Below, in pieces: positions 49,610 to 58,836 of a stretch of DNA of 64,000 bases; position 1 is the first letter of the stretch, and the number at the start of each line of letters is the position of its first letter. The DNA is from Clostridiales bacterium (GTDB lineage: Bacteria; Bacillota; Clostridia; Oscillospirales; CAG-272). A program made the translations under genes and the position numbers. The notes beneath the pieces were generated by a model. That model was not told the origin of the DNA, did not search any database, and was given only the letters and a program-made list of their open reading frames with translations. Location: the NCBI GenBank assembly GCA_012727435.1, contig JAAYHB010000021.1:311918-375917 (forward strand), read 5' to 3'.

Positions 49610-50545
49610 TTAGTCCCACGGGCGCTTGTTTTTCAGAATCTCGTAGAGCTCCACATAGTTTTGGTGCCTTGAGGGGGAAATCTTGCCCTCCCTAACCGCG
49701 GCAATAATGGCGCAGCCCTCCTCTTTGGTGTGGCTGCATTTTGTGTAGCGGCAGCGGCCGAGCAGTTCCCCGAACTCGCGGAAGGTCAGAGGCAGGTCCT
49801 CTTTTGAGAAATAGTCGAAGCGCTCGAAGTCGAGCAGCGAAAATCCCGGCGTGTCGGCGATGAATCCGGACGGCCGGCCAGGTCGCAGCACAGGATACAG
49901 GGTTACCCGGCGGGTGGTGTGCCGCCCTCGCTGAATTTTTGCGCTGACATCAGAGGTTTCAAGCCCGAGCCCCGGGAAGAGCAGGTTCATCAGGGTAGAT
50001 TTCCCCACCCCCGACGCGCCGGCAAATGCGGCGCTGTGCCCGGGCAGGGCGCTGTCGATTATGCGGCGCAGGGCGTCAATCCCTTCCCCGGTGCGGCAGC
50101 TTGTGCGAAAAACATCATATCCGGCAAGCCGGTAAATCTGCTCAAGCTCAGACGCGCGGCCGGGGTCAAGCTCCGACTTGTTGATGATTATGACCGGTGT
50201 GATTGTGTTAAATTCGGCGATAGAGATAAGCTTGTCTGCCATGTTTGTATCCGGTTCGGGGCTGGCCGCCGCCAGGGTCACGAATATGTAGTCGATATTT
50301 GCGACCGGCGGGCGTATTAGCCTGTTCTTGCGCTCGAGTATCGAGGTTATCACGGCGCAGGTGGGGTCGTTCTCGCGCTCGAATCCCACCATGACAATAT
50401 CCCCGACAACCGGCGTTTCTTTTATGTACCTAAAAACACCCCGGGCGCGGCAGCCGAATTCCTGCCCCGCAGGTGTGGGAGTGTCGGTTATGACAGTATA
50501 AATGCCGCCTGTGCTGCAGGTTATCCTTCCTTTATATTCAACCAT
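49610..50545 (-). CDS. rsgA: Ribosome small-subunit-dependent GTPase A
   Basis: A 311-residue circularly permuted GTPase in 30S maturation. The N-terminal OB fold ('GRITCSTGGIYTVIT') is followed by G4 'PVIIINKSEL', G1 'GASGVGKSTLMN' and G3 'ADTPGFS' in the permuted order. The C-terminal zinc knuckle has 'CRYTKCSHTKEEGC' as expected. It sits downstream of the PASTA gene with a 57-base gap, the prkC-rsgA order seen in Bacillus and Clostridium. Confidence 0.96.
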   Translation of the reverse strand: MVEYKGRITCSTGGIYTVITDTPTPAGQEFGCRARGVFRYIKETPVVGDIVMVGFERENDPTCAVITSILERKNRLIRPPVANIDYIFVTLAAASPEPDTNMADKLISIAEFNTITPVIIINKSELDPGRASELEQIYRLAGYDVFRTSCRTGEGIDALRRIIDSALPGHSAAFAGASGVGKSTLMNLLFPGLGLETSDVSAKIQRGRHTTRRVTLYPVLRPGRPSGFIADTPGFSLLDFERFDYFSKEDLPLTFREFGELLGRCRYTKCSHTKEEGCAIIAAVREGKISPSRHQNYVELYEILKNKRPWD

Positions 50546-50602
50546 ATCACCATCCCTTTGCTTGTGGGTATTTTGGGTTGTGAGGTGCAGGCGAAATGAT
50601 TT

Positions 50603-51466
50603 CTATTCCCCGCCGAGGCTGACCGTGAGATATATTTTTGTCCCGGCCCGCACGCGGCTGCCGAAGGGCTCGCTCTGCGCAATCACGGTGCCCGCCGGCT
50701 TCGGCGATTTGACATACTCGGTCTTGCCGACAAGCAGACCGACCGAGAGCAGTTTGGTTATCGCCGCGGTCTCGCCGAGGCCGGTCAGCGCCGGCACCAC
50801 CACATATTCAAGTTCCTGCCCGAGGCTGACATAGAGGGTGACGGTAGTGCCTTGCGGCAGGTCGGAGTATGCCGGCGGGGAGGTGGACATGACCGTGCCG
50901 GCAAGCGCGGTCACGCTGTACTGTTGTACAATACTGACATTAAAACCAAGCGACCGCAGTTCGAGCTCGGCCTCGGCGCAGTTGTCCCCGGTGAAATCGG
51001 GTAGGATTATGGTCTCGGGTCCGCGGCTGAGCGTGAGTGTCAGCGCACAGCGCCGCTGGCCCTTTTTCACCATTCGGGCGGCGCCGGCCGGGGGATACTG
51101 TGATATTATCGTCCCGACGGGACTTGAACTGTCGAATTTGTATTCTATGTTTACATCAAAAAGCTCGGAGTCGGCGATTCCGGCAGAGTAGACCGAGCCG
51201 CAGAAGTCGGGGACAGTCACCCGGACAAGCCCGCTGCGGTCGGGGAGGACTACGGTGGCGAAGGCTGTGATTCCGGCCAGCAGCGTGATAAATATTGAGG
51301 CCGCCGCGATGCCAAAAAGGATATTCATCGAGTTGTCGAGCGAGTTGCCTATCCGCCGGAAAAACACCGCGGCCGGGGTTATGTGGGTCACCCGACGCCG
51401 CTTATGCACCACAGCCCTGTAGTAGTTATTCCTGACTTTTCCGCCGCCCCTTTGCGTACCGTTCAT
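50603..51466 (-). CDS. Membrane PASTA-domain protein without a kinase domain
   Basis: A 287-residue protein. The start at 51466 (MNGTQRGG) has GGAGGT 8 bases upstream; the ORF-track start is a GTG three codons earlier. A basic cytoplasmic end of about 50 residues is followed by one membrane helix ('MNILFGIAAASIFITLLAGITAFATVVL') and three extracellular PASTA-like repeats (about 80-150, 151-218, 219-287), each ending in a 'TLYVSLG'-type strand. PASTA repeats bind muropeptides. In relatives this gene position holds PrkC, with a kinase domain in front of the helix. Here the kinase domain is absent; the gene appears intact otherwise. Confidence 0.85.
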   Translation of the reverse strand: MNGTQRGGGKVRNNYYRAVVHKRRRVTHITPAAVFFRRIGNSLDNSMNILFGIAAASIFITLLAGITAFATVVLPDRSGLVRVTVPDFCGSVYSAGIADSELFDVNIEYKFDSSSPVGTIISQYPPAGAARMVKKGQRRCALTLTLSRGPETIILPDFTGDNCAEAELELRSLGFNVSIVQQYSVTALAGTVMSTSPPAYSDLPQGTTVTLYVSLGQELEYVVVPALTGLGETAAITKLLSVGLLVGKTEYVKSPKPAGTVIAQSEPFGSRVRAGTKIYLTVSLGGE

Positions 51467-51606
51467 CCGGAGCACCTCCGACCAAAGTATGTAAGGGCGT
51501 CGGACGTCAGGTAACCTCTGAGTTTTTCGTTACCTTTTAGGACGGTAAACCTCGATTATAGTATTTCAAAAAAAAGAACAGCAAACTCATTACATATTTT
51601 TGTTTT

Positions 51607-51683
51607 AAGTTTTTGAGGAATCTTAAGGAACTTTTTTCAAAAGTCCCTTAAGCGGGGTGTGGGGCGGAGCCCCGTGTGTAAAA
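51607..51683. repeat. Palindromic 3'-end repeat, copy 5a
   Basis: AAGTTTTTGAGGAATCTTAAGGAAC...CCCTTAAGCGGGGTGTGGGGCGGAGCCCCGTGTG. Same orientation as copy 4. Lies between the PASTA gene and rlmN. Confidence 0.78.
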
Positions 51684-51758
51684 AGTTTTTGGGGATTCTC
51701 AAGACCCTTTTTCAAAAAGGGTCTTGAGCAGGGGGACGGGGGCAGCGCCCCCGTTACT
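51684..51758. repeat. Palindromic 3'-end repeat, copy 5b
   Basis: AGTTTTTGGGGATTCTC, then the AAGACCCTTTTTCAAAAAGGGTCTT palindrome, GAGCAGGGGGACGGGGGCAGCGCCCCC. Tandem to copy 5a and abutting the stop codon of rlmN (plus-strand TTA at 51754). Confidence 0.8.
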
Positions 51759-52815
51759 CCGCGCTCTCACGGCGAAGCTGGCCACAGGAAGCATTTATGT
51801 CGGCGCCGAGGCGCCGGCGCAGGGTGGCTCTTATTCCCCGGCGGTCGAGGACTGCTGCAAAAGCACGCGGGTCGGCGGCCCTGGCGTCGGGGCTTGCCAG
51901 CTCGCGGCCGTTCACTCTGTTCTGCGGGATGAGGTTGACATGTATCGGCATGGGCCCGTCCGCCCTCAGATGGGAGTTGAGCAGATCTGCGAGCCGGTTT
52001 GCGTCGGCGGGGCTGTCGTTCAGCCCCGGGATTAGGACATATTCAAAGGAAATCCGCCGGCCGGGGCCGGAGCGGTAGTATTCCCGGCAGGCGTCGAGCA
52101 GTTCGGCAATACTCCAGCGTCTGTTTACCGGCATAATTCTGGAGCGCTGTTTATCGTCGGCGGCGTGGAGCGAGACGGACAGGGTAATCGGCAGCCCCTC
52201 GCCGCGCAGCCTTCTGATTTTGTCAACCAGCCCGCAGGTCGAGAGCGAGATATGCCGGTATCCGATATTCAGCCCATATTCATGATTGACAAGATGCAGG
52301 AATTTTATAACGTTATCGTAATTATCGAGCGGCTCGCCGATGCCCATTAGGACTATATTTGAAATCCGCTCGCCGGAATCAAGCCGCGCCGCTATGACCT
52401 GTCCTAAAATCTCGCCGGGGGTGAGGTTGCGCACCATGCCGCCGATGGTCGAGGCGCAGAAGGCACAGCCCATGCGGCAGCCCACCTGAGTTGAGACGCA
52501 GATGCTGTTTCCGTGTCTGTATATCATCAGCACGCTCTCAATGCAGTTGCCGTCGGCGAGCCCGAAGAGGTATTTTATCGTGCCGTCAAGCTTTGAGACC
52601 AGCTTTCTGCGCACCTCGGGCAGGTGGTATGACGCGGCGGCACGCAGCTTGGCTTTGGTGGCATTGCCGATGTTGGTAATTTCGTCGGGCGAGAGGCCGC
52701 GGTGCAGCCCCTCAAAGAGCTGGCGCGCGCGGTAGCCTGGCTCGCCGAGCGAGGCCATGAGCGAGACCAGCTCGTCGGGGAGCAGCGAGAGCAGCTCGGG
52801 TCGGGAATTATCCAT
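51754..52815 (-). CDS. rlmN: Dual-specificity RNA methyltransferase RlmN
   Basis: A 353-residue radical-SAM enzyme that methylates A2503 of 23S rRNA and A37 of some tRNAs. The cluster motif 'CRMGCAFC' follows 'CVSTQVG'. 'GMGEPLDN' and 'LSTCGLVDKIRRL' are typical, and a Cys needed for methyl transfer lies in the C-terminal 'NASCGQLR'. It follows rsmB by 5 bases. Its stop lies inside the edge of a dispersed repeat; the C-terminal tail is of normal length. Confidence 0.96.
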   Translation of the reverse strand: MDNSRPELLSLLPDELVSLMASLGEPGYRARQLFEGLHRGLSPDEITNIGNATKAKLRAAASYHLPEVRRKLVSKLDGTIKYLFGLADGNCIESVLMIYRHGNSICVSTQVGCRMGCAFCASTIGGMVRNLTPGEILGQVIAARLDSGERISNIVLMGIGEPLDNYDNVIKFLHLVNHEYGLNIGYRHISLSTCGLVDKIRRLRGEGLPITLSVSLHAADDKQRSRIMPVNRRWSIAELLDACREYYRSGPGRRISFEYVLIPGLNDSPADANRLADLLNSHLRADGPMPIHVNLIPQNRVNGRELASPDARAADPRAFAAVLDRRGIRATLRRRLGADINASCGQLRRESAE

Positions 52816-52820
52816 TTAAT

Positions 52821-54128
52821 TCAGTCCTTTTTCATGCAGGCTATAAAAAATCCGTCGGTGTGATGGATGTCGGGGTACAGTGTTATCATGCCGCCTGTCG
52901 ACAGCCCGCCGGCAGTGAAGGGCGAGAGATGAAAGTCGGGGTGCCGGGCAAGGAAACGGCCGACAACCTCCTCGTTTTCCTCGGGCAGGATAGTGCAGGT
53001 CGAGTATACAAGCAGGCCGCCGGGCTTTAGGTATTTTGAGCAGTTGTCGAGTATCGCATACTGGACCTCGGGCAGGCCGGCGGCATCATCCGGGTTTTTG
53101 TAGCGGATTTCAGGCTTTTTTGCCATCACGCCATAGCCCGAGCAGGGGACGTCGCAGAGCACGCGGTCGGCGGCGGCAAAAAGGGCCGGGTCAGGCCGGC
53201 TTGCGTCGCCCGGCGCTACTTCGATTATCTCAATTCCCAGCCACCCGGCACCCGAGCGGATGAGCGAGAGTTTGTTTTCGTGCAGGTCAAATGCAAGAAT
53301 ACGGCCAGAATTCTGCATTGTCAGCGCTATGCCGAAGCTCTTTGAACCGGGGGCGGCGCAGGCGTCGATTACGGTCATCCCCGGGCGGGCGTCAAGCGCG
53401 CGCACGCAGAGCTGCGACGCCTCGTCCTGCACGAAGAAAAGCCCCTCGTCAAAGCCGGGGAGGGTTGCCGGCGGGGCGGCGTCAAGGCAGATGCCGTCGG
53501 GCGAGAGGGGCGTGGGGGCGGCGGTTATGCCGGCTTCTGCAAAGCAGGTCAGCAGGTCCTCCCGTGTGGTTTTGAGTATATTGACCCGCAGGGTCAGCCC
53601 AGGCGTCCTATCAAAGGCAGAGAGCAGCGACTCGGTCCGCTCGAACCCGAAAATCTCGACAAGACGCCCGCACAACCCGACAGGGAAAGAGTATTTAATC
53701 GACAAGTACTCCAAAGGCCGGCTGTCGCGCGGGGGCAGGGATATGCTGCCGCGCTCGCGCAGGAAGCGGCGGAGCAGCGCGTTGACAAAGCCGGACGCCC
53801 GGCGCGGGGCGAGCGCGACTGTTTCGCTCACCGCCGCATGAGCAGGTATGCGGTCGGTGAAAATAAGCTGATAGAGGCCGAGGCGCAGGAGAGTCCGCAC
53901 GCCCGGCTCGATTTTTCCGGGCGGGATGGCCGAGAGCTTGTCTATATAATAATCGAGGGTTATCTGCTTTTCGATGACCCCCATGACGAGCAGGGTCAAA
54001 AGCCCCCGGTCTGCGGGGGTGAGGTTATTCTTTTTTATCGCCGCGTCAAGGGCAAGATTCGAGTAGCGCCCGGCCGAGCCTGAGAGCAGATCATAGGCTA
54101 TGCGGCGGACATTCCGGGGCGCAGGCAT
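52821..54128 (-). CDS. rsmB: 16S rRNA (cytosine-967-C5)-methyltransferase
   Basis: A 435-residue enzyme. The N-terminal NusB-like RNA-binding domain (about 1-140) starts with 'NVRRIAYDLLSGSAGRYSNLALDAA'. The methyltransferase part has the SAM site 'VIDACAAPGSKSFGIA', and the two catalytic Cys lie in 'DVPCSGYGVMAKKPEIRY' and 'VYSTCTILPEENEEVV'. Its start overlaps the stop of the upstream metallopeptidase gene by one base. Part of the fmt-rsmB-rlmN series. Confidence 0.96.
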   Translation of the reverse strand: MPAPRNVRRIAYDLLSGSAGRYSNLALDAAIKKNNLTPADRGLLTLLVMGVIEKQITLDYYIDKLSAIPPGKIEPGVRTLLRLGLYQLIFTDRIPAHAAVSETVALAPRRASGFVNALLRRFLRERGSISLPPRDSRPLEYLSIKYSFPVGLCGRLVEIFGFERTESLLSAFDRTPGLTLRVNILKTTREDLLTCFAEAGITAAPTPLSPDGICLDAAPPATLPGFDEGLFFVQDEASQLCVRALDARPGMTVIDACAAPGSKSFGIALTMQNSGRILAFDLHENKLSLIRSGAGWLGIEIIEVAPGDASRPDPALFAAADRVLCDVPCSGYGVMAKKPEIRYKNPDDAAGLPEVQYAILDNCSKYLKPGGLLVYSTCTILPEENEEVVGRFLARHPDFHLSPFTAGGLSTGGMITLYPDIHHTDGFFIACMKKD

Positions 54129-54844
54129 TATCTGCGTCTGCCGCCGGTGGCGATGAGTATCAGGCGCAACAGGTTTAGCAGGGCGACGGCGAGCGCCGCG
54201 ACATATGTCAGCGCGGCGGCGCGCAGCACCTTGCCCGAGGCCGAAAGCTCCTCGCGCCCGAGCATTCCCGAGCCTTCAAGCGCGGCAAGAGCCCGGCGGC
54301 TGGCGTTGAACTCGACCGGAAGGGTTATCACTTGGAACAGGACGGCCAGCGAGAAGAAGATAATACCGGTCATCATCAGGGTGTAGCCGAGGCTGCTCGC
54401 GGTGGTCGAATAGGCCGATATAATGAGCCCGATTAAAAACAGGGGCATGGCAGCCTGCGAGCCGAAGGAGGTTACCGGGATTATCGCGGTGCGCAGCTTT
54501 ATGGGAGCATATCCGACGGCATACTGCACCGCGTGCCCGGCCTCGTGCGCAGCCACCCCGACGGCGCCGGCCGAGTAGTTGTCGTAGACCGACTCGGAGA
54601 GGCGGATGACGCTTTGCCTCGGGTCGTAGTGGTCGGTCAGCCGGCCGGAGACCCGCTCGATTCTGACGTGTGTGAGGCCGTTCGCGTCAAGGATTCTGCG
54701 CGCGGCCTCGGCCCCCGACATGCCGGTGCGGAATTTGTTCATTTTGTTGAATGTCGTGCTCACATTTATCTGTGCCCAGATTGTAAAAATCAAGGCAGGT
54801 ATAAGCAAAAGAAAGGTGTAGTCGAAATAGAAAAAGGGAGGCAT
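54128..54844 (-). CDS. YugP-type zinc metallopeptidase
   Basis: A 238-residue membrane protein. The start at 54844 (MPPFFYFDYT) follows AAGGAAG; the ORF-track start is 52 codons too early. A first membrane helix near residues 7-27 is followed by the zinc motif 'VAAHEAGHAVQYA' near residue 115 and three more helices. The family (YugP/DUF in PF04298) is commonly located between fmt and rsmB in Clostridia. Its substrate is not established. It overlaps rsmB by one base, and fmt lies 19 bases upstream. Confidence 0.9.
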   Translation of the reverse strand: MPPFFYFDYTFLLLIPALIFTIWAQINVSTTFNKMNKFRTGMSGAEAARRILDANGLTHVRIERVSGRLTDHYDPRQSVIRLSESVYDNYSAGAVGVAAHEAGHAVQYAVGYAPIKLRTAIIPVTSFGSQAAMPLFLIGLIISAYSTTASSLGYTLMMTGIIFFSLAVLFQVITLPVEFNASRRALAALEGSGMLGREELSASGKVLRAAALTYVAALAVALLNLLRLILIATGGRRR

Positions 54845-54863
54845 AATAATCTTCCTTTCGTTT

Positions 54864-55802
54864 TTATGATAATTTATCCCCGACTGCAATTCTCCGCCCC
54901 CGGACGAAGTCCTCGGCGCACATGCAGCATTTGCACTTGGGCAGAACCCGCAGCAGCCGGACGGCGCCCGACCTGCAGGCGACGACAATGCCGCGCTCAA
55001 GCGATATCACGGTTCCGGGGGAGCCGCAGCCCTCTTCGCAGAAATCATTTGCCACTTCGGCCTCGGGAACCTTGAGCACACAGCCGTCAGGCAGGCGGGT
55101 GAAGGCCAGCGGGGTCGGCGAGAGGGCGCGGATGTGGTTGTGCACGTCGCGCGCCGGCTTTGAAAAATCAATCAGGCAGTCGCATTTTTCGATTTTTGCG
55201 GCATATGTGGCCTTTGAGTGGTCCTGCTTTATGCGGGTGAGCCTGCCTTCTTTCAAGAGCCCGAGAGCCTCAAGCAGGGCCGCGGCGCCGGCTTCCCCGA
55301 GGCGGTCGTGCAGGGTCTCGAAGTTATCGCGCTCATGTATCGGTACCTCGCGTGCAAGCAGAATATCCCCGGTGTCAAGCCCGGCGTCCATCTGCATGAT
55401 AGTCACCCCGGTCACGCTTTTGCCGTCGATGATCGCCCGTTGTATCGGCGCGGCGCCGCGGTACTCGGGGAGCAGCGAGGCGTGGACATTGATGCAGCCG
55501 AACTTCGGGTAGTCGAGCACGCTCCGGGGCAGGATTTTGCCGTATGCGGCGACGACTATCAGCTCGGGGTCAAGCTCTGCAAGCAGCCCCGAGAACTTTT
55601 CATCCTTCAGGGTCTCGGGCTGGTAGACCGGGATGCCATGTTCGGTCGCCCAGACTTTGACAGGCGGCGGGGTTAGCTTATATTTCCGTCCGACCGGCCG
55701 GTCGGGCTGGGTTACCACGCCGACTATATTTTCTCCCGACTCAAAGAGCGCCGAAAGCGGGAATATCGCAAAATCGGGTGTGCCCATAAACAGAATTTTC
55801 AT
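54864..55802 (-). CDS. fmt: Methionyl-tRNA formyltransferase
   Basis: A 312-residue enzyme that formylates initiator Met-tRNA. 'MKILFMGTPDFAIFPLSAL', 'INVHASLLPEYRGAAPIQRAIIDG' and 'GVTIMQMDAGLDTGDIL' are the conserved N10-formyltetrahydrofolate site motifs; the catalytic Asn-His-Asp set is present. A C-terminal OB-like domain follows from about residue 210. It overlaps def by 4 bases (ATGA), the universal def-fmt arrangement. Confidence 0.96.
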   Translation of the reverse strand: MKILFMGTPDFAIFPLSALFESGENIVGVVTQPDRPVGRKYKLTPPPVKVWATEHGIPVYQPETLKDEKFSGLLAELDPELIVVAAYGKILPRSVLDYPKFGCINVHASLLPEYRGAAPIQRAIIDGKSVTGVTIMQMDAGLDTGDILLAREVPIHERDNFETLHDRLGEAGAAALLEALGLLKEGRLTRIKQDHSKATYAAKIEKCDCLIDFSKPARDVHNHIRALSPTPLAFTRLPDGCVLKVPEAEVANDFCEEGCGSPGTVISLERGIVVACRSGAVRLLRVLPKCKCCMCAEDFVRGRRIAVGDKLS

Positions 55803-56269
55803 TCTTCCTCATCCCCGAGCATTTCTATCAGAATCCCCTCGTCGGTAAACAGCCGGCCGTCAAGGTGGTCGGTCTCGTGGCAGAGCGCGCGGGCGAGCAG
55901 GTCGGTGCCGGTGACCTCAAAAGGTTCGCCCCGCCGGTTGAGCGCTCTGACCGTGACGCTTGCCGGGCGGCGGGTAATGCCCCACTGCCCGGGGATTGAC
56001 AGGCAGCCCTCGGGCGCCTTTTGCTCTCCCTCGGCGCGTATGATTTCGGGGTTTATCAGTTCAATCAGCCCGCTCTCGGGGGTTTCTATCACAACGACGC
56101 GCCGCAGCACCCCCACCTGCGGGGCGGCAAGCCCGCAGCCGTTGGCGTCGCGCATGGTCTCGACCATGTCGTCAAGCAAGGTCAGAATGCGAGGGGTTAT
56201 TTCGGTGACCGGGCGGCTTTTGCGGCGGAGCGTCGGGTCGCCTTCTTTGAGGATTTTCAGCTTGGCCAT
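55799..56269 (-). CDS. def: Peptide deformylase
   Basis: A 156-residue metalloenzyme that removes the N-formyl group from new proteins. The three motifs are present: 'GCGLAAPQVG', 'EGCLSIPG' and 'CHETDHLDG' (Thr instead of the common Ile between His-Glu and Asp-His). The metal ligands Cys and two His are intact. It lies 75 bases after priA and overlaps fmt. Confidence 0.96.
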   Translation of the reverse strand: MAKLKILKEGDPTLRRKSRPVTEITPRILTLLDDMVETMRDANGCGLAAPQVGVLRRVVVIETPESGLIELINPEIIRAEGEQKAPEGCLSIPGQWGITRRPASVTVRALNRRGEPFEVTGTDLLARALCHETDHLDGRLFTDEGILIEMLGDEEE

Positions 56270-56344
56270 TATTTAATATCTCCAGTGTTATGTTAAATAT
56301 ATTCGTAATATCGGGTGTTTTCTGCCTTCTTCGCCGGTACAGCC

Positions 56345-58822
56345 TTACAGGCTCGACGGGTTGAAGTCGACCGTGAGGGTCGGGGTGTTCCTGCCGGATT
56401 TGCTTGCCTCGGAGAGCAGTTGCGAGAAGAGGGCGCGCGAGCGCCTGTTCAGCCGGCATTTTATGACCAGCCTCATCCGGTACTTCCCGTCGACTCGGTA
56501 GACCGGCGCCTCAAACGGCCCGAATACCACCGTCGGGACGTCCGAATACTCACCGCCGAGCAGTTCGCGGAGCCGCGTCGCCAGCAGCTTTGTGGCGGTG
56601 AGCAGCTCCTTCTCATTCGGGGAAGAGAGGGTCAGAAGGACAATATCGCAAAAGGGCGGGAAGACCAAAAGGCGCCTCAGGCGTATTTCGTTTTCAAAAA
56701 AGGACTCGTAGTCCTGCGCCACCGCCTGCTTTATCACGTCGTTTTCGGGGTTGTTGGTCTGGATTACGGCAAGCCCCTGAGAGTCCCGCCGCCCGGCGCG
56801 GCCTATCACCTGGGTGAGCAGCACGAAGGTGCGCTCGTTGGCGCGGTAGTCGTCAAGATAGAGCGAGGCGTCGGCGAGCAGCACGCCCGAGAGCGCCACG
56901 TCGGGGAAGTCATGCCCCTTTGTCACCATCTGGGTGCCGAGCAGTATATCGGCCTTGTGCCGCCTGAACTCGCCGATCATTTTGTCGTATGCGAATTTGG
57001 CGGAGGTCGAATCTGAATCCATTCTCAGAACTCTGGCCTCCGGGAGCAGTTCGGCGAGGTCGCGCTCAATCCGCTGCGTGCCAAATCCCATTCGCATCAG
57101 GTGCGGCGAGCTACAGACAGGGCAGGTTTCGGGCTGCTTTTGCCGCTGCCCGCACCAGTGGCAGACCAGCTCGCCGTCGTCGTGGTTTACTCCCTTTATG
57201 TGATAATTCATGGCGACGCTGCAGCGCGGGCACTTTATAGCCTCGCCGCAGCTTCTGCAGGACACGAAATTATTATACCCCCGCCGGTTGAGAAAGAGTA
57301 TCGCCTGCTTGCCGGCGGCAATAGTTTTTTTGAGTTCTTCGGCAAGTATGCTGCCGAGCGGGTCGATATTCCCGGCCTCGGCCTCCCGGCGCATGTCGGC
57401 GATGATAACCTTGGGCAGCGGGGTGCCGCTGTAGCGGTTGGTGAGTTTGAGCAGGGTGTACTTGCCCTCGATGCACTTCTGGTAGCTCTCGACAGACGGG
57501 GTTGCCGAGGAGAGCAGCATCAGCGCCTTGTTGTAGGCGCAGCGCCAGCGGGCGACGTCGCGCGCGTGGTATTTGGGGTCGGAGTCTGATTTGTAGGTGT
57601 GTTCCTGCTCCTCGTCGATTATTATCAGCCCGAGGTGCTTGACAGGCGCAAAGACCGCCGAGCGGGTGCCGATGACAAGGTCGGCCTCGCCGCGCTTTAT
57701 CTTATTATATGCGTCAAGCCTCTCGCCGGCCGACAGCCCCGAGTGGATGACCGCCACCCGGCTGCCGTAGCGCGAGCAGAAAATCCCAATCGACTGCGGG
57801 GTCAGGGCGATTTCGGGCAGCAGCAGGATTGCTGAGCGCCCCGAGGCAAGCACCTCGTCGATTATCTTTACCATGACACAGGTCTTGCCCGAGCCGGTAA
57901 CCCCGTGCAGCAGGGCGGCCTTGGCCTCGCCCGAGCGCGAAAGGCTCACGAGCGTCTCATAGGCTGCCTGTTGTTCGGGGTTCAGTATGTAGTCGGTATC
58001 GATTTTGTCGGCGACGGCATATGGCTCTCGGTATGCCGCCTCCCGCCGGATTTCTATAATCCCCCGGTCGGCCAGCGTGCGTATCTGCTGCCGCGTGGCC
58101 CCGGTTCTCCCGATAAGTTCCTCAAAGGTCAGCCCTGGTGTTTTTAAGAGTTCGGACACCAGTTTGCGCTGCATTTCGCTGCGCAGAGGCGCTGCCCCGG
58201 GTTTTTTTGAAACCGCCTCGCCGGCTTCCTCCCGGGACATGGCAAGCGTGCAGTATTCGCGGAAGACCTCGCGTCCGCCCTCTTTTATGTCCACTCCGCG
58301 GGAGACGAGGCCGGCGTCAATCAGCCGCTTAATTGAGGCTCTCGCGCCCTCGCCGAATTTTGCAATCAGTGCCGCCTCGGTAACCTTCTTGCGCTCGAAA
58401 ACCCAGCTGCACACGTCGGCGTCGCACTCCCTCGCCAGCGCCGGGGAGCTTTCGACCGGCATGTAATACTCAACAAGGCGGGACATCGCGGCAGCCGGTA
58501 TCATCGAGCGCACCACATCCCCGACCTTCGAGAGGGTCTGCTCCTTTATAAACATACAGAGCCCGAGCAGCTCATCGTCAAGCGACATGCTGTCGGGGCA
58601 GAGCGAATCAATCGGCTTTATTTTGCCGTCGGTGCCGGGGCGGTCGCAGAGGCTTGTCACCAACGCCAGATGCCGCCGGTTGCCGCGCCCGAAGGGCACG
58701 GTAACAAAAGCACCCCGGGTAATGCCGGGACGAAGCTGCGCGGGAATGTAATAGTCATACTCCCGGTCGATAGCATAGGGGATATCGGCGATAAGATATA
58801 CCTTGGCGTATTCGCAATTCAT
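56345..58822 (-). CDS. priA: Primosomal protein N' (replication restart helicase PriA)
   Basis: An 825-residue 3'-5' helicase that restarts stalled forks. The N-terminal DNA-binding domain ('VYLIADIPYAIDREYDYYIP') is followed by a winged-helix segment, Walker A 'LLHGVTGSGKT', Walker B 'LIIIDEEQEHTYK' and two paired zinc sites ('CRSCGEAIKCPRCSVAM', 'CHWCGQRQKQPETCPVCSS'). The C-terminal helicase motif is 'QVIGRAGR'. It directly follows rpoZ with a 14-base gap; coaBC, present here in Bacillus, is absent. Confidence 0.96.
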   Translation of the reverse strand: MNCEYAKVYLIADIPYAIDREYDYYIPAQLRPGITRGAFVTVPFGRGNRRHLALVTSLCDRPGTDGKIKPIDSLCPDSMSLDDELLGLCMFIKEQTLSKVGDVVRSMIPAAAMSRLVEYYMPVESSPALARECDADVCSWVFERKKVTEAALIAKFGEGARASIKRLIDAGLVSRGVDIKEGGREVFREYCTLAMSREEAGEAVSKKPGAAPLRSEMQRKLVSELLKTPGLTFEELIGRTGATRQQIRTLADRGIIEIRREAAYREPYAVADKIDTDYILNPEQQAAYETLVSLSRSGEAKAALLHGVTGSGKTCVMVKIIDEVLASGRSAILLLPEIALTPQSIGIFCSRYGSRVAVIHSGLSAGERLDAYNKIKRGEADLVIGTRSAVFAPVKHLGLIIIDEEQEHTYKSDSDPKYHARDVARWRCAYNKALMLLSSATPSVESYQKCIEGKYTLLKLTNRYSGTPLPKVIIADMRREAEAGNIDPLGSILAEELKKTIAAGKQAILFLNRRGYNNFVSCRSCGEAIKCPRCSVAMNYHIKGVNHDDGELVCHWCGQRQKQPETCPVCSSPHLMRMGFGTQRIERDLAELLPEARVLRMDSDSTSAKFAYDKMIGEFRRHKADILLGTQMVTKGHDFPDVALSGVLLADASLYLDDYRANERTFVLLTQVIGRAGRRDSQGLAVIQTNNPENDVIKQAVAQDYESFFENEIRLRRLLVFPPFCDIVLLTLSSPNEKELLTATKLLATRLRELLGGEYSDVPTVVFGPFEAPVYRVDGKYRMRLVIKCRLNRRSRALFSQLLSEASKSGRNTPTLTVDFNPSSL

Positions 58823-58836
58823 GATACTGCGCTCAT

